Shown piece after piece: positions 1-5,108 of a DNA stretch of 5,108 bases (the stretch's first letter is position 1; the number at the start of each line of letters is the position of its first letter). A model generated the notes under the pieces. That model was given only the letters and a program-made list of their open reading frames with translations, was not told where the DNA came from and did not search any database. The stretch is from the NCBI GenBank assembly GCA_031259095.1, contig JAIRLW010000005.1:1-5108 (forward strand), in the 5' to 3' direction. The position numbers and the translations under genes are program-made. The stretch comes from Planctomycetaceae bacterium. Its GTDB lineage: Bacteria > Planctomycetota > Planctomycetia > Pirellulales > Thermoguttaceae.

Positions 1-8
1 TTCCTTAG

Positions 9-34
9 AAAGGCGGCAATGCCGACAAACCTTT
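9..34. other. Compact two-part hairpin at window start
   Basis: AAAGG (9-13) is complementary to CCTTT (30-34). Between them sits a second perfect stem, CGGC (14-17) with GCCG (21-24), closing an AAT triloop; ACAAA (25-29) is left as a bulge. The two stems could stack into one 9-bp hairpin. No T tract follows on + and no convincing one follows on -, so it is not a standard intrinsic terminator. It directly abuts the GTCCC array and shares TTT with it, so it may be the end structure of that repeat element. What lies upstream is outside the window. The pairing is read directly; any function is unknown. Confidence 0.45.
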
Positions 35-110
35 GTCCCAATGATCCCTAAAGTCCCAATTGTCCCTTAGATCAAGGGACTTTAGGGACAATTGGGACAT
101 TAGGGACAAA
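32..110. repeat. Inverted array of 9-bp GTCCC/GGGAC units
   Basis: Four units ending in GTCCC run left to right (32-39, 40-48, 49-57, 58-66; the second has ATCCC). A short spacer, TTAGATCAA, follows, then four units beginning with GGGAC (76-84, 85-93, 94-102, 103-110). The five GC-containing bases are almost constant, while the four A/T bases of each unit vary (AATT, TTTA, ATTA, AAA). The whole is a 79-bp quasi-palindrome centred on base 71. Because units are near-identical, it can pair in several registers: symmetric, or shifted so that TAAAGTCCC pairs perfectly with GGGACTTTA, or AATTGTCCC with GGGACAATT. It contains no ORF and no T tract. It resembles an intergenic palindromic or short tandem repeat element; role unknown. 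Confidence 0.8.
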
Positions 111-135
111 CTGAAATTGAACACTGAAATTGAAC
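111..135. repeat. Tandem duplicate of a 12-mer
   Basis: CTGAAATTGAAC occurs twice without mismatch (111-122 and 124-135), separated by one A, giving a 13-bp period. It starts immediately after the GTCCC/GGGAC array and lies about 75-100 bp before acnA. Each copy contains TTGAAC, which matches four of six bases of a sigma-70 -35 box, but neither is followed by a good -10 at normal spacing. It could be a pair of regulator sites near the acnA promoter or a simple local duplication. Confidence 0.6.
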
Positions 136-211
136 GCAGAATACGCAAAATTTCGCGGAAAATGCAGAAAAGAAGTAATTTTGTAAAAACATTATTTATC
201 ACCCAACCCTC
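136..211 (+). promoter_or_regulatory. Probable acnA promoter and leader region
   Basis: This is the only spacer before acnA after the repeats, so the promoter probably lies here or just upstream. No box pair is convincing. An imperfect dyad lies at 145-165, with GCA and TGC ends and an inner TTTC-GCG-GAAA, and could be an operator. The last 14 bases before the start codon are C-rich (ATCACCCAACCCTC, 198-211) and contain no purine-rich Shine-Dalgarno sequence, so translation may begin in an SD-independent way. A similar C-rich string occurs before the gene at 4272. Confidence 0.3.
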
Positions 212-2956
212 ATGAACTCTTACAGAACACTCGCTGTCGGCGGCAAACAATTTGGTTATTATGCGTTGTCGTCGCTTGATATCGAACTTTCGACCATTCC
301 GTTTTCGATTCGGATTTTACTGGAATCGGTGTTGCGGAATTGCGACGGTTTGCAAATTACAGAGCAGGATGTTAAAAATCTTGCCGGTTGGACGCCCGAA
401 GGAATTGCGAATATCGAAATTCCTTTTAAACCGGCACGAGTGTTGCTTCAGGATTTTACCGGAGTTCCTGCGGTGGTCGATCTTGCGGCCATGCGTTCCG
501 CCATGAAACGTCTCGGCGGCGATCCTGATAAAATTAATCCATCGATTCCGGTCGATCTGGTGATCGATCACTCCATTCAAACCGATTTTTACGGCTGCCG
601 CGATGCGTTGACGAAAAATGTTGACCTTGAATTTCACCGCAACGCCGAACGTTACGCTTTACTTCGTTGGGCGCAACAATCGCTCAGTAATTTCCGGGTC
701 ATACCGCCTTCGGTCGGAATTATTCATCAGGTTAATCTCGAATTTCTCGCCGATGTGGTTCATCCGTCGTCCAATCATGGTTTGAATCACAAGATGAATC
801 ACGGTTCGGATTGTTTGTTGTATCCTGATTCGGTTCTCGGAACCGATTCGCATACGGTGATGATTAACGGATTGGGCGTCTTAGGATGGGGAGTCGGCGG
901 GATTGAGGCGGAAGCCGTGATGCTCGGTCAACCGTATTATATGCTCGCTCCTCAAGTGGTCGGTGTTGAATTGACCGGTTCCCTGCAATCCGGCGTTACC
1001 GCAACCGATTTGGTTTTAACTATCACCGAAATTCTGCGGAAAGAAGGAGTGGTCGGGAAATTTGTTGAATATTTTGGTTCCGGCGCATTGTCCATGCCGT
1101 TGGCTGACCGTGCGGTTCTTGCGAACATGGCTCCTGAATACGGCGCAACTATGGGATTTTTTCCGGTCGATGATCAAACGCTTCGGTTTCTCCGCGAAAC
1201 CGGACGGGAACCGCAGCACGCGGAAATTGTGGAAACTTATTGTCGGGAACAAAAACTCTTTAATTCGCCGGATCAACCGTTACCGAACTATTCCAAAATT
1301 CTAACTCTTGATCTTTCGACAGTTCAACCAAGTTTAGCCGGTCCCAAACGACCGCAAGACCGTGTTTCACTTTCCGCGATAAAAGAAAGTTTTTCCAATG
1401 CGTTGACCGCATCGGTCAAAGATCGCGGGTTTGGTCTTTCTGTTTCCGAAACAAATCAAACGGGTTTGGTTGTTTATCCGGTCAATGAAGACCCGACCAA
1501 TAAAGATAATTCAACAATCAGTATTCCTGTTCGTCATGGAGTTATTGTTATTGCGTCGATTACGAGTTGCACGAACACGAGCAATCCTCATTTGATGATT
1601 GCCGCCGGTTTGCTGGCTAAAAAAGCAGTGGAGAAGGGACTTCGTGTTCCGCGTTTTGTGAAAACAAGTTTTGCACCGGGGTCGCGTGTTGTTGCCGATT
1701 ATCTTACCAAAGCCGGTTTGGATGAACCGTTGAAAACGCTTGGTTTTCATATTGTCGGCTACGGTTGCATGACGTGTATCGGTAACAGCGGTTCTCTTCC
1801 GCCGCAAGTGGAAAAAGCGGTTGTTGAAAATAATCTTGTGGCAACAGCCATTCTAAGCGGTAATCGGAATTTTGAAGGAAGAATCAATCCGTTGGTCAAA
1901 GCGAATTATCTTGCGAGTCCGCCGATGGTGGTTGCTTACGCTTTAGCCGGACACATTGATTGCGATTTAACCGCTGAACCGCTTGGCAAGGACCCGAATG
2001 GAACGCCGGTTTTTCTGCGTGATATTTTGCCGGCGGAAGAAGAAATTGCGGAGGCGATGCGGTTGGCGGTTGATCCTGAGATTTATCGCAACCGTTATCG
2101 GGATGTTTTTGATTCCAACAAGGAATGGAATGCGATACCGAATGAGTCGTCGAAACTTTTTCGGTGGGACACGGCAAGCGTTTATATTCAGGAGCCGCCG
2201 TTTTTGACGGACATGACGCTTGAACCGCCCGCGAAAATTCCTGCGATTGAACGTGCGCGTTGTTTGGCGGCGTTGGGCGATTCCGTTACGACCGATCATA
2301 TTTCTCCTGCCGGTTCGATCAAACCGGATTCTCCTGCCGGTAAATTTTTAATTGCGGCGGGAGTTTCGGCGGCGGCGTTTAACAGTTACGGTTCGCGGCG
2401 CGGCAACGACCGGATTATGACACGAGGAACATTTGCCAATATTCGGATTCGGAATTTGTTAATACCGGGAACAGAAGGCGGAATGACAAAACATTTTCCA
2501 ACCGGTCAGGTGTTACCGATTTACGATGCGGCGGTCAAATACCGTGAAACGTCAACGCCGTTGATTGTGTTAGCCGGAGCGGAATATGGTACGGGAAGCA
2601 GCCGCGATTGGGCTGCCAAAGGAACGGCGTTACTGGGAGTTAAGGCGGTCATTGCAACAAGTTTTGAACGAATTCATCGCGGAAATCTTGTGGGAATGGG
2701 CATTTTGCCGCTGGAATTTGTTCACGGTGCGACTTGGCAATCGCTCAACCTGACCGGCGAAGAAGAATTTACCATCACGGAAATTGACAGGGATTTTGTA
2801 CCGGGCAGTGAAATTACCGTCAAAGCGGAACGAGAAGTCAAAGCGAATCTGTTTAGCGAAACGGAATTTCGGGTCAAGGTTCGTATCGACACGCCTGTTG
2901 AGTTGCAATATTACCTGAACGGCGGTATTTTGCAAACGGTTCTCCGTAATCTCTAA
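212..2956 (+). CDS. acnA: Aconitate hydratase A (aconitase), full length
   Basis: Cytosolic [4Fe-4S] enzyme that interconverts citrate and isocitrate via cis-aconitate in the TCA cycle. At 914 residues it fits the AcnA/IRP1 type (about 890-910). The N-terminal catalytic domains contain DHS (119-121), TDSHT (211-215) and the following MINGLGVLGWGVGGIEAE stretch. The cluster ligands are Cys453 (SCTNTSNP) and Cys519/Cys522 (GCMTCIGNSG); the 66-residue gap matches the IRP1 spacing. NRNFEGR (551-557) supplies the active-site arginines. The C-terminal swivel domain begins near GDSVTTDHISPAGS (about 689) and includes YGTGSSRDWAAKG (792 on), the substrate-binding SRDW loop. No key residue is missing. 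The start fits the family's usual N-terminus (LAVGGKQFGYYAL), though no Shine-Dalgarno precedes it. It stands alone and converges on the ABC gene. The related 2-methylcitrate dehydratase AcnD is the main alternative but less likely. Confidence 0.96.
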   Translation: MNSYRTLAVGGKQFGYYALSSLDIELSTIPFSIRILLESVLRNCDGLQITEQDVKNLAGWTPEGIANIEIPFKPARVLLQDFTGVPAVVDLAAMRSAMKRLGGDPDKINPSIPVDLVIDHSIQTDFYGCRDALTKNVDLEFHRNAERYALLRWAQQSLSNFRVIPPSVGIIHQVNLEFLADVVHPSSNHGLNHKMNHGSDCLLYPDSVLGTDSHTVMINGLGVLGWGVGGIEAEAVMLGQPYYMLAPQVVGVELTGSLQSGVTATDLVLTITEILRKEGVVGKFVEYFGSGALSMPLADRAVLANMAPEYGATMGFFPVDDQTLRFLRETGREPQHAEIVETYCREQKLFNSPDQPLPNYSKILTLDLSTVQPSLAGPKRPQDRVSLSAIKESFSNALTASVKDRGFGLSVSETNQTGLVVYPVNEDPTNKDNSTISIPVRHGVIVIASITSCTNTSNPHLMIAAGLLAKKAVEKGLRVPRFVKTSFAPGSRVVADYLTKAGLDEPLKTLGFHIVGYGCMTCIGNSGSLPPQVEKAVVENNLVATAILSGNRNFEGRINPLVKANYLASPPMVVAYALAGHIDCDLTAEPLGKDPNGTPVFLRDILPAEEEIAEAMRLAVDPEIYRNRYRDVFDSNKEWNAIPNESSKLFRWDTASVYIQEPPFLTDMTLEPPAKIPAIERARCLAALGDSVTTDHISPAGSIKPDSPAGKFLIAAGVSAAAFNSYGSRRGNDRIMTRGTFANIRIRNLLIPGTEGGMTKHFPTGQVLPIYDAAVKYRETSTPLIVLAGAEYGTGSSRDWAAKGTALLGVKAVIATSFERIHRGNLVGMGILPLEFVHGATWQSLNLTGEEEFTITEIDRDFVPGSEITVKAEREVKANLFSETEFRVKVRIDTPVELQYYLNGGILQTVLRNL

Positions 2957-2983
2957 AATTCGTTTGACGCGATTGCCGTTAGG

Positions 2984-3880
2984 TTATGCTTTACCTCCGC
3001 CGCGAACTCGACGACCGGGTCGGGCTTCGCTTTCTTCGATAATACGAAGGAATAGGTCTTCCAAGGTTGACGCAGGATTACCGCTGTAGATTAATTGGGC
3101 GTTGTCTTCGTTGATGGTTTTCAAGATTTGATTTTTGGCGTTTTCGCTGAGTCCGGAGACGCGGATTTCGAATTCGTTTGAAATTTTCAAAAGGTCTTCG
3201 ACTCGTCCTAACTCCTTGAGTTCGCCCTGATACAAAATACCAATCCGATCACAAACATCTTGTACATCGGCTAAAAGATGGGACGACATAATTACTGTTT
3301 TGCCCTGACGTTTGAGATCAAGGATTAAATCTTTCATATTCCGTGTTCCGATGGGATCAAGCCCGCTGGTTGGTTCGTCAAGTAGAATCAGGTCAGGATC
3401 ATTGATCAACGCTTGCGCCAAACCAATACGTCGGGACATTCCTTTGGAATATTCACGCAATTGGCGTTTCCGCGCCGATTCAAGACCAACCATGCTAATT
3501 AGTTGAGCGATACGTTGCCGCCGGACGGCGCCGGACATGTTAAATAAACGACCGTAAAAATCAAGCGTTTCTTCCGCGTTCAAAAACCGGTATAAATAGG
3601 ATTCTTCCGGTAAATAACCGATTTTTTCGTTTTTGGCGACGTCGGTTGCCGACTTGCCAAGAATAAAAATATCTCCGCTTGTCGGGAACAACAGACCCAG
3701 CAACAATTTAATTGTTGTTGTTTTTCCCGAACCGTTCGGTCCCAAAAGTCCAAAAACTTCGCCGCGGCGAATTTCAAGATCGAGCGCTTTTAAGGCTCTG
3801 ACTTTTTGCCGACCCCAAAAATCACGATAAACTTTAGTTAAGTTTTGCGTTTCAACAACAATATCCGATCCAGTACTCAT
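2984..3880 (-). CDS. ABC transporter ATP-binding protein (ABC-2 exporter type)
   Basis: Cytoplasmic ATPase subunit that would power a membrane exporter. In its 298 residues all core motifs are in order: Walker A GPNGSGKT (47-54), a Q-loop position written GYLPEES (88-94) with Glu instead of Gln, signature YSKGM (144-148) ahead of the helix RRIGLAQAL, Walker B LILLDEP (164-170), D-loop SGLD (172-175) and switch His201 in SSHLLADV. The Glu-containing Q-loop and the variant signature are usual in the CcmA/NatA/GldA-like ATPases that pair with ABC-2 permeases. Residues 232-298 form a small C-terminal extension ending in a basic, Gly-rich tail. The start ATG is supported by GGGGA at 3894-3890, nine bases upstream. 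No permease is encoded on either side: downstream is convergent acnA, upstream is a divergent spacer. The partner must therefore lie elsewhere. The substrate cannot be told. Confidence 0.94.
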   Translation of the reverse strand: MSTGSDIVVETQNLTKVYRDFWGRQKVRALKALDLEIRRGEVFGLLGPNGSGKTTTIKLLLGLLFPTSGDIFILGKSATDVAKNEKIGYLPEESYLYRFLNAEETLDFYGRLFNMSGAVRRQRIAQLISMVGLESARKRQLREYSKGMSRRIGLAQALINDPDLILLDEPTSGLDPIGTRNMKDLILDLKRQGKTVIMSSHLLADVQDVCDRIGILYQGELKELGRVEDLLKISNEFEIRVSGLSENAKNQILKTINEDNAQLIYSGNPASTLEDLFLRIIEESEARPGRRVRGGGKA

Positions 3881-3953
3881 AAAATTAAATCCCCAATAAA
3901 AATAGGAAAAACTAACTAAACAATATAATATCTCTATAATTTATCGAAATGCT
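3881..3953 (-). promoter_or_regulatory. AT-rich promoter region and RBS of the ABC gene
   Basis: On the - strand the 73 bases before the ATG are strongly AT-rich. Possible -10 boxes are TATTAT (3930-3925) and the overlapping TATATT (3927-3922), 40-50 bases from the start codon. No good -35 lies at 17-18 bp spacing, so the exact promoter is uncertain. GGGGA at 3894-3890 is a reasonable Shine-Dalgarno. The region lies just downstream, in - strand terms, of a terminator, which would insulate the gene from leftward transcription. Confidence 0.4.
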
Positions 3954-4001
3954 AAAAAAAAAAAAGTCCCCCGAAAAGATTTTTCGATTATTTCGGACTT
4001 T
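3954..4001 (-). terminator. Intrinsic terminator reading leftward, ahead of the ABC gene
   Basis: AAAGTCC (3963-3969) is perfectly complementary to GGACTTT (3995-4001). Within it CGAAAA (3972-3977) pairs with TTTTCG (3981-3986) around a GAT triloop. On the - strand the outer stem runs straight into twelve T residues (bases 3965-3954), the form of a rho-independent terminator. It faces leftward although the gene to its right is on the + strand, so no annotated gene uses it. An alternative pairing, CCGAAA with TTTCGG (3971-3976 with 3991-3996), is also possible. The outer arms are the same bases as the TAAAGTCCC/GGGACTTTA units upstream of acnA, so it may be a repeat-derived structure. Confidence 0.65.
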
Positions 4002-4028
4002 CGGAAAAATACATCATCTGGGGTGTCG

Positions 4029-4073
4029 TCTAGGGACAGAAGGGGGGGGACGATAAGGATTAATGGGACAAAG
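4029..4073 (-). repeat. Inverted degenerate copy of the upstream GTCCC array
   Basis: Read on the - strand, this stretch aligns with bases 31-72. The first 27 positions agree at 22 (both begin CTTTGTCCC and both have GTCCC at positions 23-27). Then comes a five-base C insertion, another TNTGTCCC-like unit and a shared TAGA end. On the + strand it is seen as GGGACAGAA, a run of eight G (4042-4049), then GGGACGATA, AGGATTAAT and GGGACAAAG in exact 9-bp steps. Only one arm of the palindrome is present. The G run probably reflects slippage in the repeat. TGTCGTCT (4024-4031) could also pair with GGACGATA (4048-4055). Confidence 0.6.
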
Positions 4074-4143
4074 CAGGCGATTCCTTATGCCTGAAAGTTA
4101 TCTAACCTATGGATCACGCCGAATGCTTGATTTGTCTTTTTTT
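4065..4143 (+). terminator. Long + strand helix followed by a T tract (terminator or structured RNA 3' end)
   Basis: GACAAAGCAGGC (4067-4078) pairs with GCTTGATTTGTC (4125-4136) over 12 positions with one mismatch (4073/4130) and one G-U. Wobbles and one T-A extend it inward to 4082/4121, and two G-U pairs (4065-4066 with 4137-4138) could extend it outward. Seven T residues (4137-4143) follow at once, as in a rho-independent terminator. The enclosed 38 bases make it much larger than an ordinary terminator hairpin. A second hairpin, CAGGC (4074-4078) with GCCTG (4089-4093), uses the same left arm and excludes the long helix. No + strand gene lies upstream within the spacer, so it would end a small RNA or act as an attenuator before the next gene. 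Confidence 0.5.
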
Positions 4144-4155
4144 ACAAGTTACAAT
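4127..4155 (+). promoter_or_regulatory. Sigma-70-like promoter for the GH106 gene
   Basis: TTGATT (4127-4132) matches four of six -35 bases, and TACAAT (4150-4155) matches five of six -10 bases. The spacer is exactly 17 bp. Transcription would start near 4162 and give a leader of about 110 bases. The -35 box lies inside the right arm of the preceding T-tract helix, so an upstream transcript would end roughly where this one begins. Confidence 0.5.
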
Positions 4156-4207
4156 GTGTCAATAAATTGTGAAAGCATTACTCGCTAAGTGAAATTTCTA
4201 AAATCTT

Positions 4208-4240
4208 GGGTTGAAACAATTCACGATAACACCCCAACCC
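4208..4240 (+). promoter_or_regulatory. Possible leader hairpin over a C-rich motif
   Basis: GGGTTG (4208-4213) is complementary to CAACCC (4235-4240), a 6-bp stem with a 21-base loop, in the predicted leader of the gene at 4272. Its right arm is part of ACACCCCAACCC, the string that resembles the C-rich bases just before acnA. The loop is long and the stem short, so this is only a weak candidate. Confidence 0.2.
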
Positions 4241-4259
4241 CCTTCACCTTCATTTCATT

Positions 4260-4263
4260 AGGA
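4260..4263 (+). promoter_or_regulatory. Shine-Dalgarno of the GH106 gene
   Basis: AGGA lies eight bases before the ATG at 4272, normal spacing. It supports that start, as does the signal peptide that begins at once. Confidence 0.6.
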
Positions 4264-4271
4264 ATAAAACC

Positions 4272-5108
4272 ATGAAACGATTATTAACCATTTTCGCGTG
4301 TTCATTATTCCTATTTCCGCTTTTTGCACAATCTGTACAAGCGGACAATTTTTCAATTGCCGTTCCGGATATTGAAACTGTCAACGCTCCGTTTGGAGAA
4401 CACGACGTGAAAATGTTCAAAAATCCGCCGAAACTTTATCAACCGGAAACATTGGTCTATCTGCTTGGCGGTAACACTTCTCAAGTTGGCATTACTGCTG
4501 ATTTTGAAGCGATTAAATCCGCCGGTATTGAAGGCGTTCTCCTTTTTCACGGCGAAATGGGCGGGTTCTGGTCAAAAATCAATGATCCCATTCCTTGCCT
4601 GTCTCCAAAATGGGACGACTTGATGCGGCATATCGGCAACGAAGCAAAACGGCTCGAACTGCGGTTGACAATGCTTAACTGTGCAGGTTGGGCAATGTCC
4701 GGCGGTCCTTGGGTCAAACCGGAAGACGCAATGCGCCATCTGAAGTTTACGCGAGTCAATCTTGGAACAAATTCCGATACTCATGTTGTTATCAAATCAT
4801 CCGGCGGATTGGATTATCGTGACGTTTGTGTTCTTGCGTTCCCGACTCCGCTCGAAGACGATCACACGATTCTCAAAGCGGAATCAGTCAAAGCGGAAGG
4901 CATCAGTCCGCCGAATTACGATTGGAAAAAATGGTACGACGGTCAAGCCGGCGCGGTGAAATTGCCGGAAAACAAAGAATACGGACAATACAACAAGACC
5001 GTGATTGATGTTACGTTGGAAAAACCGGCAACGGTACGAACAATTGTTTTTCCGTCAATTGAAGGAATGAATCACGCATTCTCTTATGAACCCGCTATCA
5101 AAGTTAAA
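4272..5108 (+). CDS. Secreted GH106-like alpha-L-rhamnosidase, N-terminal part
   Basis: The open frame runs 279 codons to the window edge without a stop, so the gene is partial at its 3' end. Residues 1-24 form a Sec signal peptide: KR at 2-3, hydrophobic core 4-18, likely cleavage after VQA (24). Residues 49-157 carry the conserved start of the GH106 family: FKNPPKLYQPETLVY, LGGNTSQVGITADFEAIK (65-82), AGIEGVLLF (84-92), a LSPKWDDLMRHIGNEAKRL helix (110-128) and NCAGWAMSGGPWVKPEDAM (136-154). Family members hydrolyse alpha-L-rhamnosides from plant or microbial polysaccharides outside the cytoplasm and are usually 800-1100 residues, so most of the protein, probably including the catalytic glutamates, is missing here. 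Residues 158-279 look beta-rich. The aromatic YWxW-type stretch common before GGN is here LVYLLGGN, a divergence that makes the exact substrate uncertain. A promoter, a leader of about 110 bases and an SD precede it. Confidence 0.82.
   Translation, partial: MKRLLTIFACSLFLFPLFAQSVQADNFSIAVPDIETVNAPFGEHDVKMFKNPPKLYQPETLVYLLGGNTSQVGITADFEAIKSAGIEGVLLFHGEMGGFWSKINDPIPCLSPKWDDLMRHIGNEAKRLELRLTMLNCAGWAMSGGPWVKPEDAMRHLKFTRVNLGTNSDTHVVIKSSGGLDYRDVCVLAFPTPLEDDHTILKAESVKAEGISPPNYDWKKWYDGQAGAVKLPENKEYGQYNKTVIDVTLEKPATVRTIVFPSIEGMNHAFSYEPAIKVK

Noticed and set aside
32..110. CRISPR array
   Set aside because: Units are 9 bp, contiguous and in both orientations, with no spacer-sized unique sequence and no cas genes.
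5..250. Leftward 81-codon ORF across the acnA start
   Set aside because: It crosses the palindromic array and the acnA start, and its sequence is low-complexity translation of the repeat; no RBS or family resemblance.
212..2956. Fe-S 2-methylcitrate dehydratase (AcnD) instead of aconitase
   Set aside because: Length, ligand spacing and the NRNFEGR, TDSHT and SSRDWAAKG blocks match AcnA/IRP1 closely, and no methylcitrate-cycle genes are adjacent.
4020..4143. tRNA, SRP RNA or 6S RNA in the structured spacer
   Set aside because: There is no T-loop GTTCGA or CCA end, no SRP GGAAG/AGCAGCC core, and the closed element is too short for 6S RNA.
4134..4162. TTGACA on the - strand (4162-4157) as a -35 box for a leftward RNA
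   Set aside because: The -35 match is perfect, but at 16-18 bp spacing the -10 position reads AAAAGA, AAAGAC or AAGACA, with no resemblance to TATAAT.
4087..4188. A 33-codon + strand ORF starting MPESYLTYGS in the spacer before the GH106 gene
   Set aside because: No ribosome binding site precedes it, it overlaps the T-tract helix and the promoter boxes, and I recognise no family. It is most likely a chance frame, although a gene remnant cannot be excluded.
4272..4301. Lipoprotein signal with lipidated Cys10 in the GH106 protein
   Set aside because: IFAC at 7-10 loosely resembles a lipobox, but only six residues separate it from the basic n-region and the hydrophobic core continues well past it. 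Cleavage after residue 24 is more plausible.

Overview
This window looks like a chromosomal segment from a Gram-negative-type heterotroph of moderate GC content. My best guess for lineage is Planctomycetota or a neighbouring PVC group. That rests on the wording of the ABC ATPase (the [20 protein letters not shown] stretch), on an AcnA-type aconitase, and on a secreted rhamnosidase-like hydrolase. It is inference from remembered family resemblance, not a search result.

Layout. Bases 1-211 hold no gene. They contain a compact hairpin (9-34), an ordered array of 9-bp GTCCC/GGGAC units arranged as a large inverted repeat (32-110), a tandem 12-mer (111-135) and the leader of acnA. Bases 212-2956 encode a full-length aconitase A on the + strand. 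It converges, with only 27 bp between stop codons, on an ABC-transporter ATPase on the - strand (2984-3880) that has no permease beside it. Bases 3881-4271 form a divergent intergenic region that is unusually rich in structure: a - strand terminator facing the ABC gene (3954-4001), an inverted degenerate copy of the upstream repeat (4029-4073), a long + strand helix followed by a T tract (4065-4143), and then a promoter and leader for the last gene. Bases 4272-5108 carry the first 279 codons of a secreted protein of the GH106 alpha-L-rhamnosidase type; the gene runs off the window.

The three genes do not form an operon or an obvious pathway. acnA is core TCA-cycle metabolism, the ATPase is a generic exporter subunit, and the GH106 protein belongs to polysaccharide degradation. 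The unexplained signal is in the spacers. The 9-bp repeat family occurs on both sides of the acnA/ABC gene pair, and two terminator-like structures flank a stretch with no recognisable gene, which suggests a small RNA or a mobile or palindromic repeat element. I see no CRISPR, tRNA, rRNA, transposase or integrase. I did not find strong evidence for a new multi-gene system.
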